Origin: Leuctra nigra
Lineage: Eukaryota > Arthropoda > Insecta > Plecoptera > Leuctridae
Assembly: GCA_934045905.1 (NCBI GenBank)
Contig: OW203762.1
Coordinates: forward strand, 23,716,345-23,780,344
DNA length: 64,000 nt
Direction: 5' to 3'
The notes beneath the pieces were generated by a model. The model had not been told where the DNA came from and searched no databases. It saw nothing but the letters and a program-made list of their open reading frames with translations. A program made the position numbers and the translations under genes. Positions 9,501 through 16,910 of this stretch are shown one piece after another (the stretch's first letter is position 1; every line of letters begins with the position of its first letter).

Positions 9501-11261
9501 CGTCATGCATTGATCTTTGCGAACTTGTTGGTCTTCATTTGTCATGTTTACTACAGGAATAGTAGTTTTACCGTATTTCAATTCAAATAAAGCATGACTT
9601 GTGTCATACTTAGCGTTACCACAGACTATGAACGAATTATCATAATCTGATGCAGGGGCTTGTACATTGATAAAACTAACCGAGTTTCGTGGAATTAGTT
9701 CATCATTTACAGCTTTCAATGGTAATCGGTTTGACGTAATCGAAAGATTGAAGTTGCGAAACATTTCATCTTCTCGATATGCGATGACAAAATCGTTGTC
9801 GACTTTCGCATACGCAATGTGCGGCAGGTCAAGCCATGTTCGTCCAATCAGCATACTGACAGAGAGCGCTGTGTCAGGCACTACTAAAATAGTAACATTC
9901 TCTGCAGTTACACCATCAATTGTAATTTTACGTGTTACCTTTCCTAAAGGCTGCGTTGCTTTGTCAATATTTCCGAAACCATACAAAGACGATGTTGATT
10001 CTTCTAGAACCATACCACATTTCAGTGCTGTTGTTGCACGCATTATACAACTAGAAGAACCTGAATCCATAAATACCGTGATTTGATGATTATCAATGAA
10101 AGCATTCTTCAAGTACTTGCTTGAAGTGTTACCATCTTGCATATTATTAACTTGGCTTACTACGTCATTAGCTGAGCTTGCGGAAGATGACGATTTAACT
10201 GATGCGCTTCCGGATGAAGTGACTTGACAGTGTTTCTGCGTGTGTCCCGTACCACGACATTTCACACAGAAAAGGGTCCTCTTGGGATCGGGACAGTCCT
10301 TACTAAAATGTCCGTACCGGTTGCAATTGAAGCAAAGCGATTCTCCTGATTGATTTTTAAGGGGTAATTGCTTTTTATCGCATTGTTTCGATTTAGTCGG
10401 TGACGGAACTTCGGTCTTTGCTCTGTCTTGAGAATAATTTTTTTGCGAAGTTTGCGGATTTTCTGTTCGCGATGGTGCTTTAAAATCTCTTGGTTTTGCA
10501 AATTTGTCATATCTGTCGTTTTCAAGTTTCTCAAATTTTTTTAGATCATGATAAAATTCGTCAATATCATAATGATTACAACTCATTAGCATTGCGCTAA
10601 CACTCTTAGACCACAGTCCTACTAAGATTTGGTGTTTAGATTCTTCAAAGGATAGTTCTAATTGCATACAATATTGTGATTTTTTGTGAAAATACGAAGA
10701 TGAGCTTTCTCCTTTCTTTTGACTCAATTCTTGGATTTTTTTCCAAAGATCAGCTTTACTGCTAGTTGATGTTATGAATGTTTTTTGGAAACGGATTTTA
10801 AACTCTTCCCAGTTAGGAATATCAGCTTTTCGTGCATTATACCAATGCAGGGCGGATCCTGTTAAATGGCTCTTCGCATTTTCTAGTGTAAAACTTGATG
10901 GCCATTTGTGTAACATTGCAGTAGTTTCAACTGACTCTAGCCAATTCTTTGCTTTGAAACTCGTGCCCTCTTCGAAAACTTTGATATTCTTTGTAAGATC
11001 TGGCATTACATGATAGTTAGTGGATTGCGAACTTACAGTTTTGCTGAGAATGTTCATATACATTTCATCTCGTCGTCTGTTCTCTTCCAACATAATCTTG
11101 ATGAAATCTGTGGCATTCATGTTGTTGTCAGGTGTATTGATGTTTTCGGTCAAATAGTTGTCGGTAGTAGTTTCATCATAGATTTCATTTACTTCTTGAT
11201 CATCATCATTTTCATGTTGCAAAGCGGCTGCATTTGCCAGAATCTCCAACGATGTAGACAT
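6573..11261 (-). CDS. Gypsy gag-pol polyprotein
   Basis: 1562 aa from ATG at 11261. Gag-like region about 1-300. Two CCHC knuckles at C310-C323 (CFNCNRYGHFSKDC) and C332-C345 (CVKCRGTGHTQKHC). Aspartic protease at D399-S-G. Reverse transcriptase about 660-840, with LDLAHGYLQIPL (756-767) and YLDD (819-822). RNase H with TDASADG at 967-973. Integrase with zinc motif H1185/H1190/C1220/C1223 and catalytic triad D1253, D1312, E1348 (35 residues between the last two, the DD35E spacing). The acidic C-tail has no chromodomain that I can recognise. Gag and pol are in one frame with no shift. No stop codons, so the copy is coding-competent. Pol order PR-RT-RH-IN defines Metaviridae. Confidence 0.95.
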   Translation of the reverse strand: MSTSLEILANAAALQHENDDDQEVNEIYDETTTDNYLTENINTPDNNMNATDFIKIMLEENRRRDEMYMNILSKTVSSQSTNYHVMPDLTKNIKVFEEGTSFKAKNWLESVETTAMLHKWPSSFTLENAKSHLTGSALHWYNARKADIPNWEEFKIRFQKTFITSTSSKADLWKKIQELSQKKGESSSSYFHKKSQYCMQLELSFEESKHQILVGLWSKSVSAMLMSCNHYDIDEFYHDLKKFEKLENDRYDKFAKPRDFKAPSRTENPQTSQKNYSQDRAKTEVPSPTKSKQCDKKQLPLKNQSGESLCFNCNRYGHFSKDCPDPKRTLFCVKCRGTGHTQKHCQVTSSGSASVKSSSSASSANDVVSQVNNMQDGNTSSKYLKNAFIDNHQITVFMDSGSSSCIMRATTALKCGMVLEESTSSLYGFGNIDKATQPLGKVTRKITIDGVTAENVTILVVPDTALSVSMLIGRTWLDLPHIAYAKVDNDFVIAYREDEMFRNFNLSITSNRLPLKAVNDELIPRNSVSFINVQAPASDYDNSFIVCGNAKYDTSHALFELKYGKTTIPVVNMTNEDQQVRKDQCMTRADIVEDIYTISEDDDLPADLPEPIKIADLKVGPKITETEKSELLELVNTYRDCFATNMHELGCTNIVKMEILEQEGSKPVASRPYKTTAQERDEINKIVKEWKQNGIVTDTRSPYASPVLLVRKKTGEYRMVVDYRRLNLQTVKMKFALPNVDDMLERLSNSKMYAVLDLAHGYLQIPLADSAKEKTAFVTPDTTGQFERMMFGLTNAPSEFQRAMNIALGDLRNTIALCYLDDILIPASSWTEMIQRLTLVFAALQKAGLTCKLSKCEFGKEEIDYLGFVISTNHLKPGNRKLIAIEEFPKPKNVHEIRRWLGLTGFFRRFIPHYARIAEPLSRLTRKSEAFVWNTEQDQAFDDLKSALVSKPTLMLYNPAARTEVHTDASADGLGGMLLQEGTDGKLHLVYCVSKKTTSVEHNYHSSKLELMAIVWTLDRLRQFLLPLEFTIITDCQSLVYMNTHKTLNPQIARWYNLIQEFNIREIRHRPGIKMNHVDALSRAPSEEATDTMENIIESRFDVFLTLNTEDHVLMIQHGDADLQELIRILKKEDEERTSQEQDRVKHFKLQNDRLYRIVTNKDGTTRYLYVMPKSMRKSLAVKFHDLSGHFSVDRVVARITELYWFAYIRRYIRQHIHMCAECILYKSRGGKTPGLLHPIPPGKRPFATIHLDHLGPFIKSSKGNQELLVLTDNLTKFVKLYPLRDTSVKNVLRSMEEFVMDKGYPTRVITDRGSCFTAQKFTDFCEHNGIHHTLNSPRHPHGNGQVERVNRTLIPLISIAIEDHAQRDWDKSIKRIERDVNTAANKTTGKSPFELLHGYSPIFHDGLLRTLTTDDQYDTWQSSAELQTSARARIIEMQGDMKDRYDKRHFVGIKYVPGEIVFMKKAPTATGQPTKTQAKYRGPLVITAVLPGDTYKVADLEEGKTGYFYSSTAHVSQLKPWKNECMEEENESEEEDDVETNPVNEKRVRRQPDYLKDYVID

Positions 11262-11303
11262 CGAGTTATGTCTTCTCTTGAATATCCGAATTAGATAAAT
11301 TTA

Positions 11304-11322
11304 TAATCCCACACTTCTGAAT
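11304..11322 (-). other. Possible gypsy primer binding site
   Basis: Directly inside the 5' LTR the element strand reads 'ATTCAGAAGTGTGGGATTA'. It resembles the tRNA-Leu-type PBS used by some gypsy lineages (TCAGAAGTGGGAT) with a two-base insertion. Assignment is tentative. Confidence 0.4.
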
Positions 11323-13160
11323 TGTTAAAGGCTTACTATCGGGCTACAGTTTCCTTTACGGTTTTTGGGCGTCGAATAATAATTACATCGGTATTTATAT
11401 AATTATTATAGTTTAATTTCACAAGGACATTACATCTTATCAAACTTCCATTTCAAGACAACTTCCAACAATTAACTTTACTGGCAGCTGGAGCTACCCC
11501 TGATCCGGTGCGCAGAATGGCCTGAAACGTCTCAGTTACGCGCATTGTTGGCGGGATAATTCAAATATGATTAAATCGTTTGTTTATTCAATGTTAAATC
11601 ATGGAGTTATGTTAAATTAAGGTAAAATTTTAGTTGAACAAATTAAATGCATTCTAAGAGTTAGAAAATAGCTTTTATGGAATAAAAGTGGATAATAACT
11701 ATATTTTATATTACTATTTTATATTTTAAAATATCAAATTATTAAATATGAAATCAAAAATTGGCCCCATTACGTTCCTTGGAGTAGCTGCTGTGCTGTC
11801 ATTTTCTTTTGTATTATTATTAATTATAATAATACCATGTTAAACCATGTTTTTTTTCTCATACGATATGTTTTGATACATCTTCCTCTGTATATAATTT
11901 ATTCTGTGAGTTGTTTTTGTTTTTACTTTTGTCAAGCTGTATCTGACTGATATCAACAAATACGGTTATTGAAGTAATCTATTACTAAAATGACACTGAC
12001 ACATTACTAAATTATGATTGAACGAAGGCATAATCCTACTGGTTTTGTAAAAATCCAATCAAGAATATTTATTGTAATGGACTTCGGACCTTCTACCTCT
12101 GAGGTACGGATTAATAATTATATGATATCAAACCATATTTTACAATGATTGGAAATGTTGATATTAAAATCTCCGGTCTATAATTTTAAAACTGATGTAT
12201 CCAGAATTCTGATGTAATTCGAAAACCATAATATTTTCAAGATAATTGTGAAATAAACCTGAAATTATCTGATATTGTATGAAGTTGGAGATTAATAACT
12301 GATTAACGACAGGAAATATGTTGAAATGTATGTATCCACTGGCCACTGAAGTAGTAGGTGTAGTGAAGTCTCTGAACTTTAATTTTGAATCTTCGATATT
12401 ATTTGATGTTATAATTTTAAATTCAAGAGAGTTTAAGTTTAAGTGTGCAAATGTTATCTGTTTATGCGTGGATGGTTTAAGCAAGTAACTACTGCGTCTT
12501 CAAGAAACATCACATTCTTTTTGGATGCCAACTGGAAAATACAAATGTTGTACTTTAGTGTGTACATAAAAATACAATCTATACAATAATCATTCTCAAT
12601 CAATCATAAACCACACTCTTGCGTTTTTGAATGGTCTTTACATTCAGTGTTAAGATTAGGTCTCGAGTCCGGAGATTTATGCAAATTATAGTTAATTGTC
12701 ATTACCATTTCCAATTATTGAAAATAGTTTGCAGATAATATATAATTATAATTTATTGTGCAGTTAGGTATATATTCATTAATTAGCAGCAGCATTGGTA
12801 AAGGGCTTTGTATACCTATCGACCAAATTAATATTTTAATAGAGTAATTCACCCACTTTTATTCGATAAAAGAAATTTTCTAATAGGATGTATTAGATAT
12901 CTCTCATTAAATCTTTGCTATAATTGAACACTGATGATGTACCATAAACAAACGATTTCATGATATTTGAAATATCCCGCCAACAATGCGCGTAACTGGC
13001 AAGTTTCAGATCATTCTGCGCACAGGATCAGGGGTAGCTCCAGCTGCCAGTTTAACTTTTCTCTCTTCTTTTGTTCTTTAAAATTACTACAGCTTGCAAA
13101 CCTAACAAACACATGAACTACTTTATCGACATACAGTCTGGCCAACATTAATAGCTAACA
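11323..13160 (-). repeat. Gypsy 5' LTR, interrupted by a DNA transposon
   Basis: 157 bp (11323-11479) plus 101 bp (13060-13160) reconstitute the same 258-bp LTR as at 6227-6484. The break is an 8-bp duplication, TTAACTTT. Confidence 0.95.
11480..13051. mobile_element. Long-TIR non-autonomous DNA transposon (hAT-like TSD)
   Basis: 1572 bp. The terminal inverted repeat starts ACTGGCAGCTGGAGCTACCC and extends about 110 bp through 'GCGCATTGTTGGCGGGATA' with a few mismatches. It is flanked by the 8-bp direct repeat TTAACTTT (11472-11479, 13052-13059). An 8-bp TSD is typical of hAT (also P) elements, but the TIR does not start CAG, so the superfamily is tentative. There is no transposase; the only ORF (12164-12484, minus, 106 aa) is unrecognisable. 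The interior is AT-rich and contains a copy of the short 'TACCTCTGAGGTACGG' repeat near 12093. Confidence 0.85.
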
Positions 13161-13164
13161 CAAG

Positions 13165-13287
13165 GAAGCAGAGAGAAGAGAAGAAGGGGAGGATTATTGT
13201 GTATGAAAATGAAAGTTTGGTTCTTGTCAGAAGAAAATAAAGTCTTTTAAACTAATCTTGTTGTATTTCTATCTCCTGGACACAGCA
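13165..13287 (+). repeat. 3' LTR of the non-autonomous element, right part
   Basis: The last 123 bp of the 168-bp LTR, matching 4129-4251 except one base near the end (GACACAGCA against GACACAACA). It is followed by the GTTT duplication. Confidence 0.9.
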
Positions 13288-13291
13288 GTTT

Positions 13292-14066
13292 AAAGTGGAC
13301 TAGGTATTGCTTTCATTTGGAAATGAACAACCATGAGAGAACTAAATCTTGATGAAGTCATAAACAGAAAGTACAATCAAGTCACTTGGTAAAGCACGTA
13401 ACATTTTACCGTCCCGCTAATGAACACTTGGCCACCTCTTTTCCCTTCTCTGCCAGGTCTATATTCACAAGTGCTTCTCGAATATCTCATCGATGATTGT
13501 TTGATGTGCTCCAATTATTCTTGCAGTAGTTTTAATGTACTTTTGTTGTCGTCTTTCATTTTTGAGTTATCCTAAGTAACTAAAAGTATCTTTATTTTTC
13601 CTACAACTGCTTGAAATTCCTAGTGTGATTAGAAATTCACTACAATACTGGCCAGATTGAATCTGCATTCAATTCTTGTAGCAGGTTGAAACTTTCCCCA
13701 AAACATCATTAATAATGTGTGGCCATGATGTAGTTGACAGATCTAGTGTACATATTTTATTTGTTGAGCTATAATTGAAAGAAGACGGCGAAGTCATTTA
13801 ATCTCAACTCTCAGCACTGCGCTAGCCGTCCCGCGTAACCAATCACAGAGCGTCTAGGTGGCGTGTTCCGAGAGTGGGGGGAATCTGCCTTTCTGCCTCG
13901 GTATGTGATTCGCTGTCTCCACTTTTTTTTACCGATATTATGTGTACAAAATATAATTTGCTGAATTTCAGGGTGAGTTTGACATGTTTATGTTTGATTA
14001 TTCACTATCTAAAACATATTCATTTAGTATTGAGTTGACTATAAATTATTAGGAAGCCGCCCCAAG
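13292..14066. other. Non-coding; likely includes 5' UTR of the next retrotransposon
   Basis: No long ORF. The GC-richer part from about 13800 ('CTGCGCTAGCCGTCCCGCGT') differs from the AT-rich upstream flank and may be the 5' UTR of the non-LTR element whose ORF1 starts at 14067. The exact 5' end cannot be fixed. Confidence 0.4.
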
Positions 14067-16907
14067 ATGGCGGAAGCTAAGGAAGTTCCATCCTGTGGCT
14101 CGTGTAACATAATAGTTTTTGACAGCCAAAAGGCAGTCTTTTGCGACGGGTTCTGCGAAAAGTGGTTTCATATAGCGTGTGCGTTCATTGGGGACAAGGA
14201 ATACATCGCCCTGGCCAAGACATCGGCCCAGTGGTGGTGTAAGAAGTGCATCACACGTCATAAGCTGCAAAAATCCACAGACGGCTTCGACAATGGCCTC
14301 CGCGATGCCATAGAAAAGATAAGTCATAGTGTAAACCAGCTGTGCGCGGACATGAAGCAGTCGAAAATTGAAACCAGGATTTTATCAGGTAAAATTGACT
14401 GCACAAACAATATATTAGTAGACCTGGCGCATTCTGTCGCAAAGGAGGGAGGAAATTATGCAAACAATACAACAAATGCAAAAAAGGCGGCAGGCCCGGA
14501 CGTGAAGAAAGTTGGCAATACGGTAAACGAAACGCCACCCCTGGCAGGTGCAGGCTCGTCGACTGTATACGTCACGGCAGAGGAAAACCAAGTGGAAAGT
14601 GAACCCACAGTGAGGGTAGCAAACCCAGTGACGTCAGCCGTGACAGCAGACGCGTTGCTGCTGCAGGACAAGGCAGAGGAAGACCTAGCGGATAGTGAAA
14701 GTGATCAAACAGTGAGGGTAGCATACCCAGTGACGTCACCCGTGTTAGCAGACGCGTTGCTGCTAGAGGACAAGGCAGAGAAAGACCTAGCGGACTGCAT
14801 AGACGATGTCGAGGGCGACCTGTTTAAAGCGCCCCAAGGGCACGCTCTCGCTTTCTGCGTAACTCGAGACATGAGAATGGACAGGGGGATTGCAGCCCTG
14901 TTCATAGACAAATATGAAAGAAGGGAGGAGCTGGCAGCTTTCAAAAAGAAAGTGGGGGAAACAGCTACCATCCAAACGCATGACAGGACAGTTATATGCC
15001 TTGTTACAAGGGAAAAACCGCAAGACAAAACATCAGTCATAGACTTCACCAGGGCAGTAATAAAGCTGCGCGACATCTGTCTGGAGAAGCAAGTAACACA
15101 CTTGGCGATACCCCGGATTGGCTGCGGGGTGGATGGGCTGAACTGGGGCATAGCTCGGCCAATCATCGCGAGCGCGTTCAGGGGTGCGGGGGTCCAGATA
15201 ACTGCATATCGCTACAACGGGGGTGTCAGGAGAGTTAAAACGCGCAGCAAGAAGTGGCCCATGCTACAACGGGCGAGAGAATGGCGAAGAAGCCCTGAGG
15301 CCCCCCCCCCCCGCCATCCCCCATCATCCACAACATCGACGCCAAATACCGAGACGCAGCCGCAGCAGATGCAGCAGACTCAGCAGTCCACAAGCCCACA
15401 AGCACAACCAACATCTTCAGTGCTCAGCGCGCAACCGCAGCCTATGCAGCAGACGCAGCAGTTTACACGCCAGTACGCACAACCAACATCGTCAGTGCAC
15501 AGCGCGCAACCGCAGCAAATGCAGCAGACGCAGCAGTTCACACGCCAGTACGCACAACCAACATCGTCAGTGCACAGCGCGCAACCGCAGCAAATGCAGC
15601 AGACGCAGCAGTTCACCAGTCAGTACGCACAACCAACATCGTCAGTGCACAGCGCGCAACCGCAGCAGACGCAGCAGACGCAGCAGTTCACCAGTCAGTA
15701 CGCACAACCAACATCATCAGTGCACAGCGCGCAACCGCAGCAAATGCAGCAGACGCAGCAGTTCACACGCCAGTACGCACAACCAACATCGTCAGTGCAC
15801 AGCGCGCAACCGCAGCAAATGCAGCAGACGCAGCAGTTCACACGCCAGTACGCACAACCAACATCGTCAGTGCACAGCGCGCAACCGCAGCAGACGCAGC
15901 AGACGCAGCAGTTCACCAGCCAGTACGCACAACCAACATCGTCAGTGCACAGCGCGCAACCGCAGCCTATGCAGCAGACGCAGCAGTTCACACGCCAGTA
16001 CGCACAACCAACATCGTCAGTGCACAGCGCGCAACCGCAGCAAATGCAGCAGACGCAGCAGTTCACCAGTCAGTACGCACAACCAACATCGTCAGTGCAC
16101 AGCGCGCAACCGCAGCAGACGCAGCAGACGCAGCAGTTCACCAGCCAGTACGCACAACCAACATCGTCAGTGCACAGCGCGCAACCGCAGCAGACGCAGC
16201 AGACGCAGCAGTTCACCAGCCAGTACGCACAACCAACATCGTCAGTGCACAGCGCGCAACCGCAGCAGACGCAGCAGTTCACCAGCCAGTACGCACAACC
16301 AACATCGTCAGTGCACAGCGCGCAACCGCAGCCTATGCAGCAGACGCAGCAGTTCACCAGTCAGTACGCACAACCAACATCCTCAGTGCACAGCGCGCAA
16401 CCGCAGCAAATGCAGCAGACGCAGCAGTTCCCCAGCCAGTACGCACAACCAACATCGTCAGTGCACAGCGCGCAACCGCAGCAAATGCAGCAGACGCAGC
16501 AGTTCACACGCCAGTACGCACAACCAACATCTTCAGTGCACAGCGCGCAACCGCAGCCAATGCAGCAGACGCAGCAGTTCACACGCCAGTACGCACAACC
16601 AACATCGTCAGTGGTCAGCGCGCAACCGCAGCAGACGCAGCAGTTCACCAGTCAGTACGCACAACCAACATCGTCAGTGCACAGCGCGCAACCGCAGCAG
16701 ATGCAGCAGACGCAGCAGTTCACACGCCAGTACGCACAACCAACATCGTCAGTGCTCAGCGCGCAACCGCAGCAAATGCAGCAGACGCAGCAGTTCACAA
16801 GTCAGTACGCACAACCAACATCGTCAGTGCTTAGCGCGAAACCGCAGCAGATGCAGCAGCAGTTACGCCTTCCACCGTCGGTGCTCGGTGAGAAAACATC
16901 ATCGTGA
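14067..16907 (+). CDS. Retrotransposon ORF1: PHD finger + TARG1-like macrodomain + Gln-rich repeats
   Basis: 946 aa. Residues 10-61 form a C4HC3 PHD-type zinc finger (C10, C13, C26, C30, H35, C38, C58, C61). Residues 170-245 contain an internal duplication (TVRVANPVTS / TVRVAYPVTS). Residues about 249-385 resemble the ADP-ribose-binding macrodomain of the TARG1/OARD1 family: GDLF at 250-253, CVTRDMRMDRGIAALF at 264-279, and IPRIGCGVDGLNW at 348-360. The Asp of GCGVD (D356) aligns with the TARG1 catalytic Asp125. The position of catalytic Lys84 appears to be Arg (R315 in LVTREK). Residues about 430-930 are ~20 copies of a 25-aa unit (QPQQMQQTQQFTRQYAQPTS...). PHD fingers are known in CR1 ORF1 proteins; I know of no macrodomain there. 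Identification is by motif reading. Confidence 0.85.
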   Translation: MAEAKEVPSCGSCNIIVFDSQKAVFCDGFCEKWFHIACAFIGDKEYIALAKTSAQWWCKKCITRHKLQKSTDGFDNGLRDAIEKISHSVNQLCADMKQSKIETRILSGKIDCTNNILVDLAHSVAKEGGNYANNTTNAKKAAGPDVKKVGNTVNETPPLAGAGSSTVYVTAEENQVESEPTVRVANPVTSAVTADALLLQDKAEEDLADSESDQTVRVAYPVTSPVLADALLLEDKAEKDLADCIDDVEGDLFKAPQGHALAFCVTRDMRMDRGIAALFIDKYERREELAAFKKKVGETATIQTHDRTVICLVTREKPQDKTSVIDFTRAVIKLRDICLEKQVTHLAIPRIGCGVDGLNWGIARPIIASAFRGAGVQITAYRYNGGVRRVKTRSKKWPMLQRAREWRRSPEAPPPRHPPSSTTSTPNTETQPQQMQQTQQSTSPQAQPTSSVLSAQPQPMQQTQQFTRQYAQPTSSVHSAQPQQMQQTQQFTRQYAQPTSSVHSAQPQQMQQTQQFTSQYAQPTSSVHSAQPQQTQQTQQFTSQYAQPTSSVHSAQPQQMQQTQQFTRQYAQPTSSVHSAQPQQMQQTQQFTRQYAQPTSSVHSAQPQQTQQTQQFTSQYAQPTSSVHSAQPQPMQQTQQFTRQYAQPTSSVHSAQPQQMQQTQQFTSQYAQPTSSVHSAQPQQTQQTQQFTSQYAQPTSSVHSAQPQQTQQTQQFTSQYAQPTSSVHSAQPQQTQQFTSQYAQPTSSVHSAQPQPMQQTQQFTSQYAQPTSSVHSAQPQQMQQTQQFPSQYAQPTSSVHSAQPQQMQQTQQFTRQYAQPTSSVHSAQPQPMQQTQQFTRQYAQPTSSVVSAQPQQTQQFTSQYAQPTSSVHSAQPQQMQQTQQFTRQYAQPTSSVLSAQPQQMQQTQQFTSQYAQPTSSVLSAKPQQMQQQLRLPPSVLGEKTSS
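15352..16870 (+). repeat. 75-bp in-frame tandem repeat in ORF1 (~20 copies)
   Basis: The unit, for example 'CAACCGCAGCAAATGCAGCA' through 'GTACGCACAACCAACATCGT' to 'CAGTGCACAGCGCG', is 75 bp. A few units are 66 bp (one QTQ or MQQ segment missing). Lengths stay multiples of three, so the frame is kept. A poly(C) run lies upstream at about 15300-15312. Confidence 0.9.
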
Positions 16908-16910
16908 CTA
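16905..16910 (+). promoter_or_regulatory. Candidate UGA-CUA readthrough stop between ORF1 and ORF2
   Basis: ORF1 ends with TGA followed by CTA, a context known to promote stop-codon readthrough in animals and RNA viruses. The frame continues open through 16908-17012 into the endonuclease domain (…LLLDNARSLLNK-MDDL…), with no in-frame ATG in between. ORF2 therefore looks like a readthrough extension of ORF1. Confidence 0.6.

Larger units (their letters stand above)
6227..13160 (-). mobile_element. Gypsy/Ty3 LTR retrotransposon, intact gag-pol
   Basis: LTRs begin TGTTAAAG and end CTAACA. The left LTR (6227-6484) is 258 bp. The right LTR (11323-11479 plus 13060-13160) is also 258 bp once a DNA transposon is removed, and the copies look identical by eye, so the insertion is recent. 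The 4-bp duplication CAAG is at 6223-6226 and 13161-13164. The coding strand is minus: the right-hand LTR is the 5' LTR. One uninterrupted 1562-aa gag-pol ORF and no env. The 5' LTR, which would hold the promoter, is broken by a 1.57-kb insertion, so this copy may no longer be transcribed normally. Confidence 0.95.
4084..13287 (+). mobile_element. Non-autonomous LTR retrotransposon, split by a gypsy insertion
   Basis: Both LTRs are 168 bp. The 5' LTR is 4084-4251; the 3' LTR is 6182-6226 plus 13165-13287 (45+123=168), broken by the gypsy element. By eye the two differ at one base near the end. The 4-bp target duplication GTTT is at 4080-4083 and 13288-13291. A PBS matching the tRNA-Pro type follows the 5' LTR and a polypurine tract precedes the 3' LTR. 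Without the insertion the element is about 2266 bp. The only ORF is a repeat protein. No protease, RT, RNase H or integrase is present, so it must rely on another element's machinery. The LTR starts TA rather than the usual TG. Confidence 0.9.

Noticed and set aside
12164..12484. 106-aa minus ORF in the long-TIR transposon as transposase
   Set aside because: Far too short, no catalytic motif, low-complexity AT-rich composition.
15352..16870. Regular repeat array resembling CRISPR
   Set aside because: 75-bp coding units with no unique spacers, in a eukaryotic genome.
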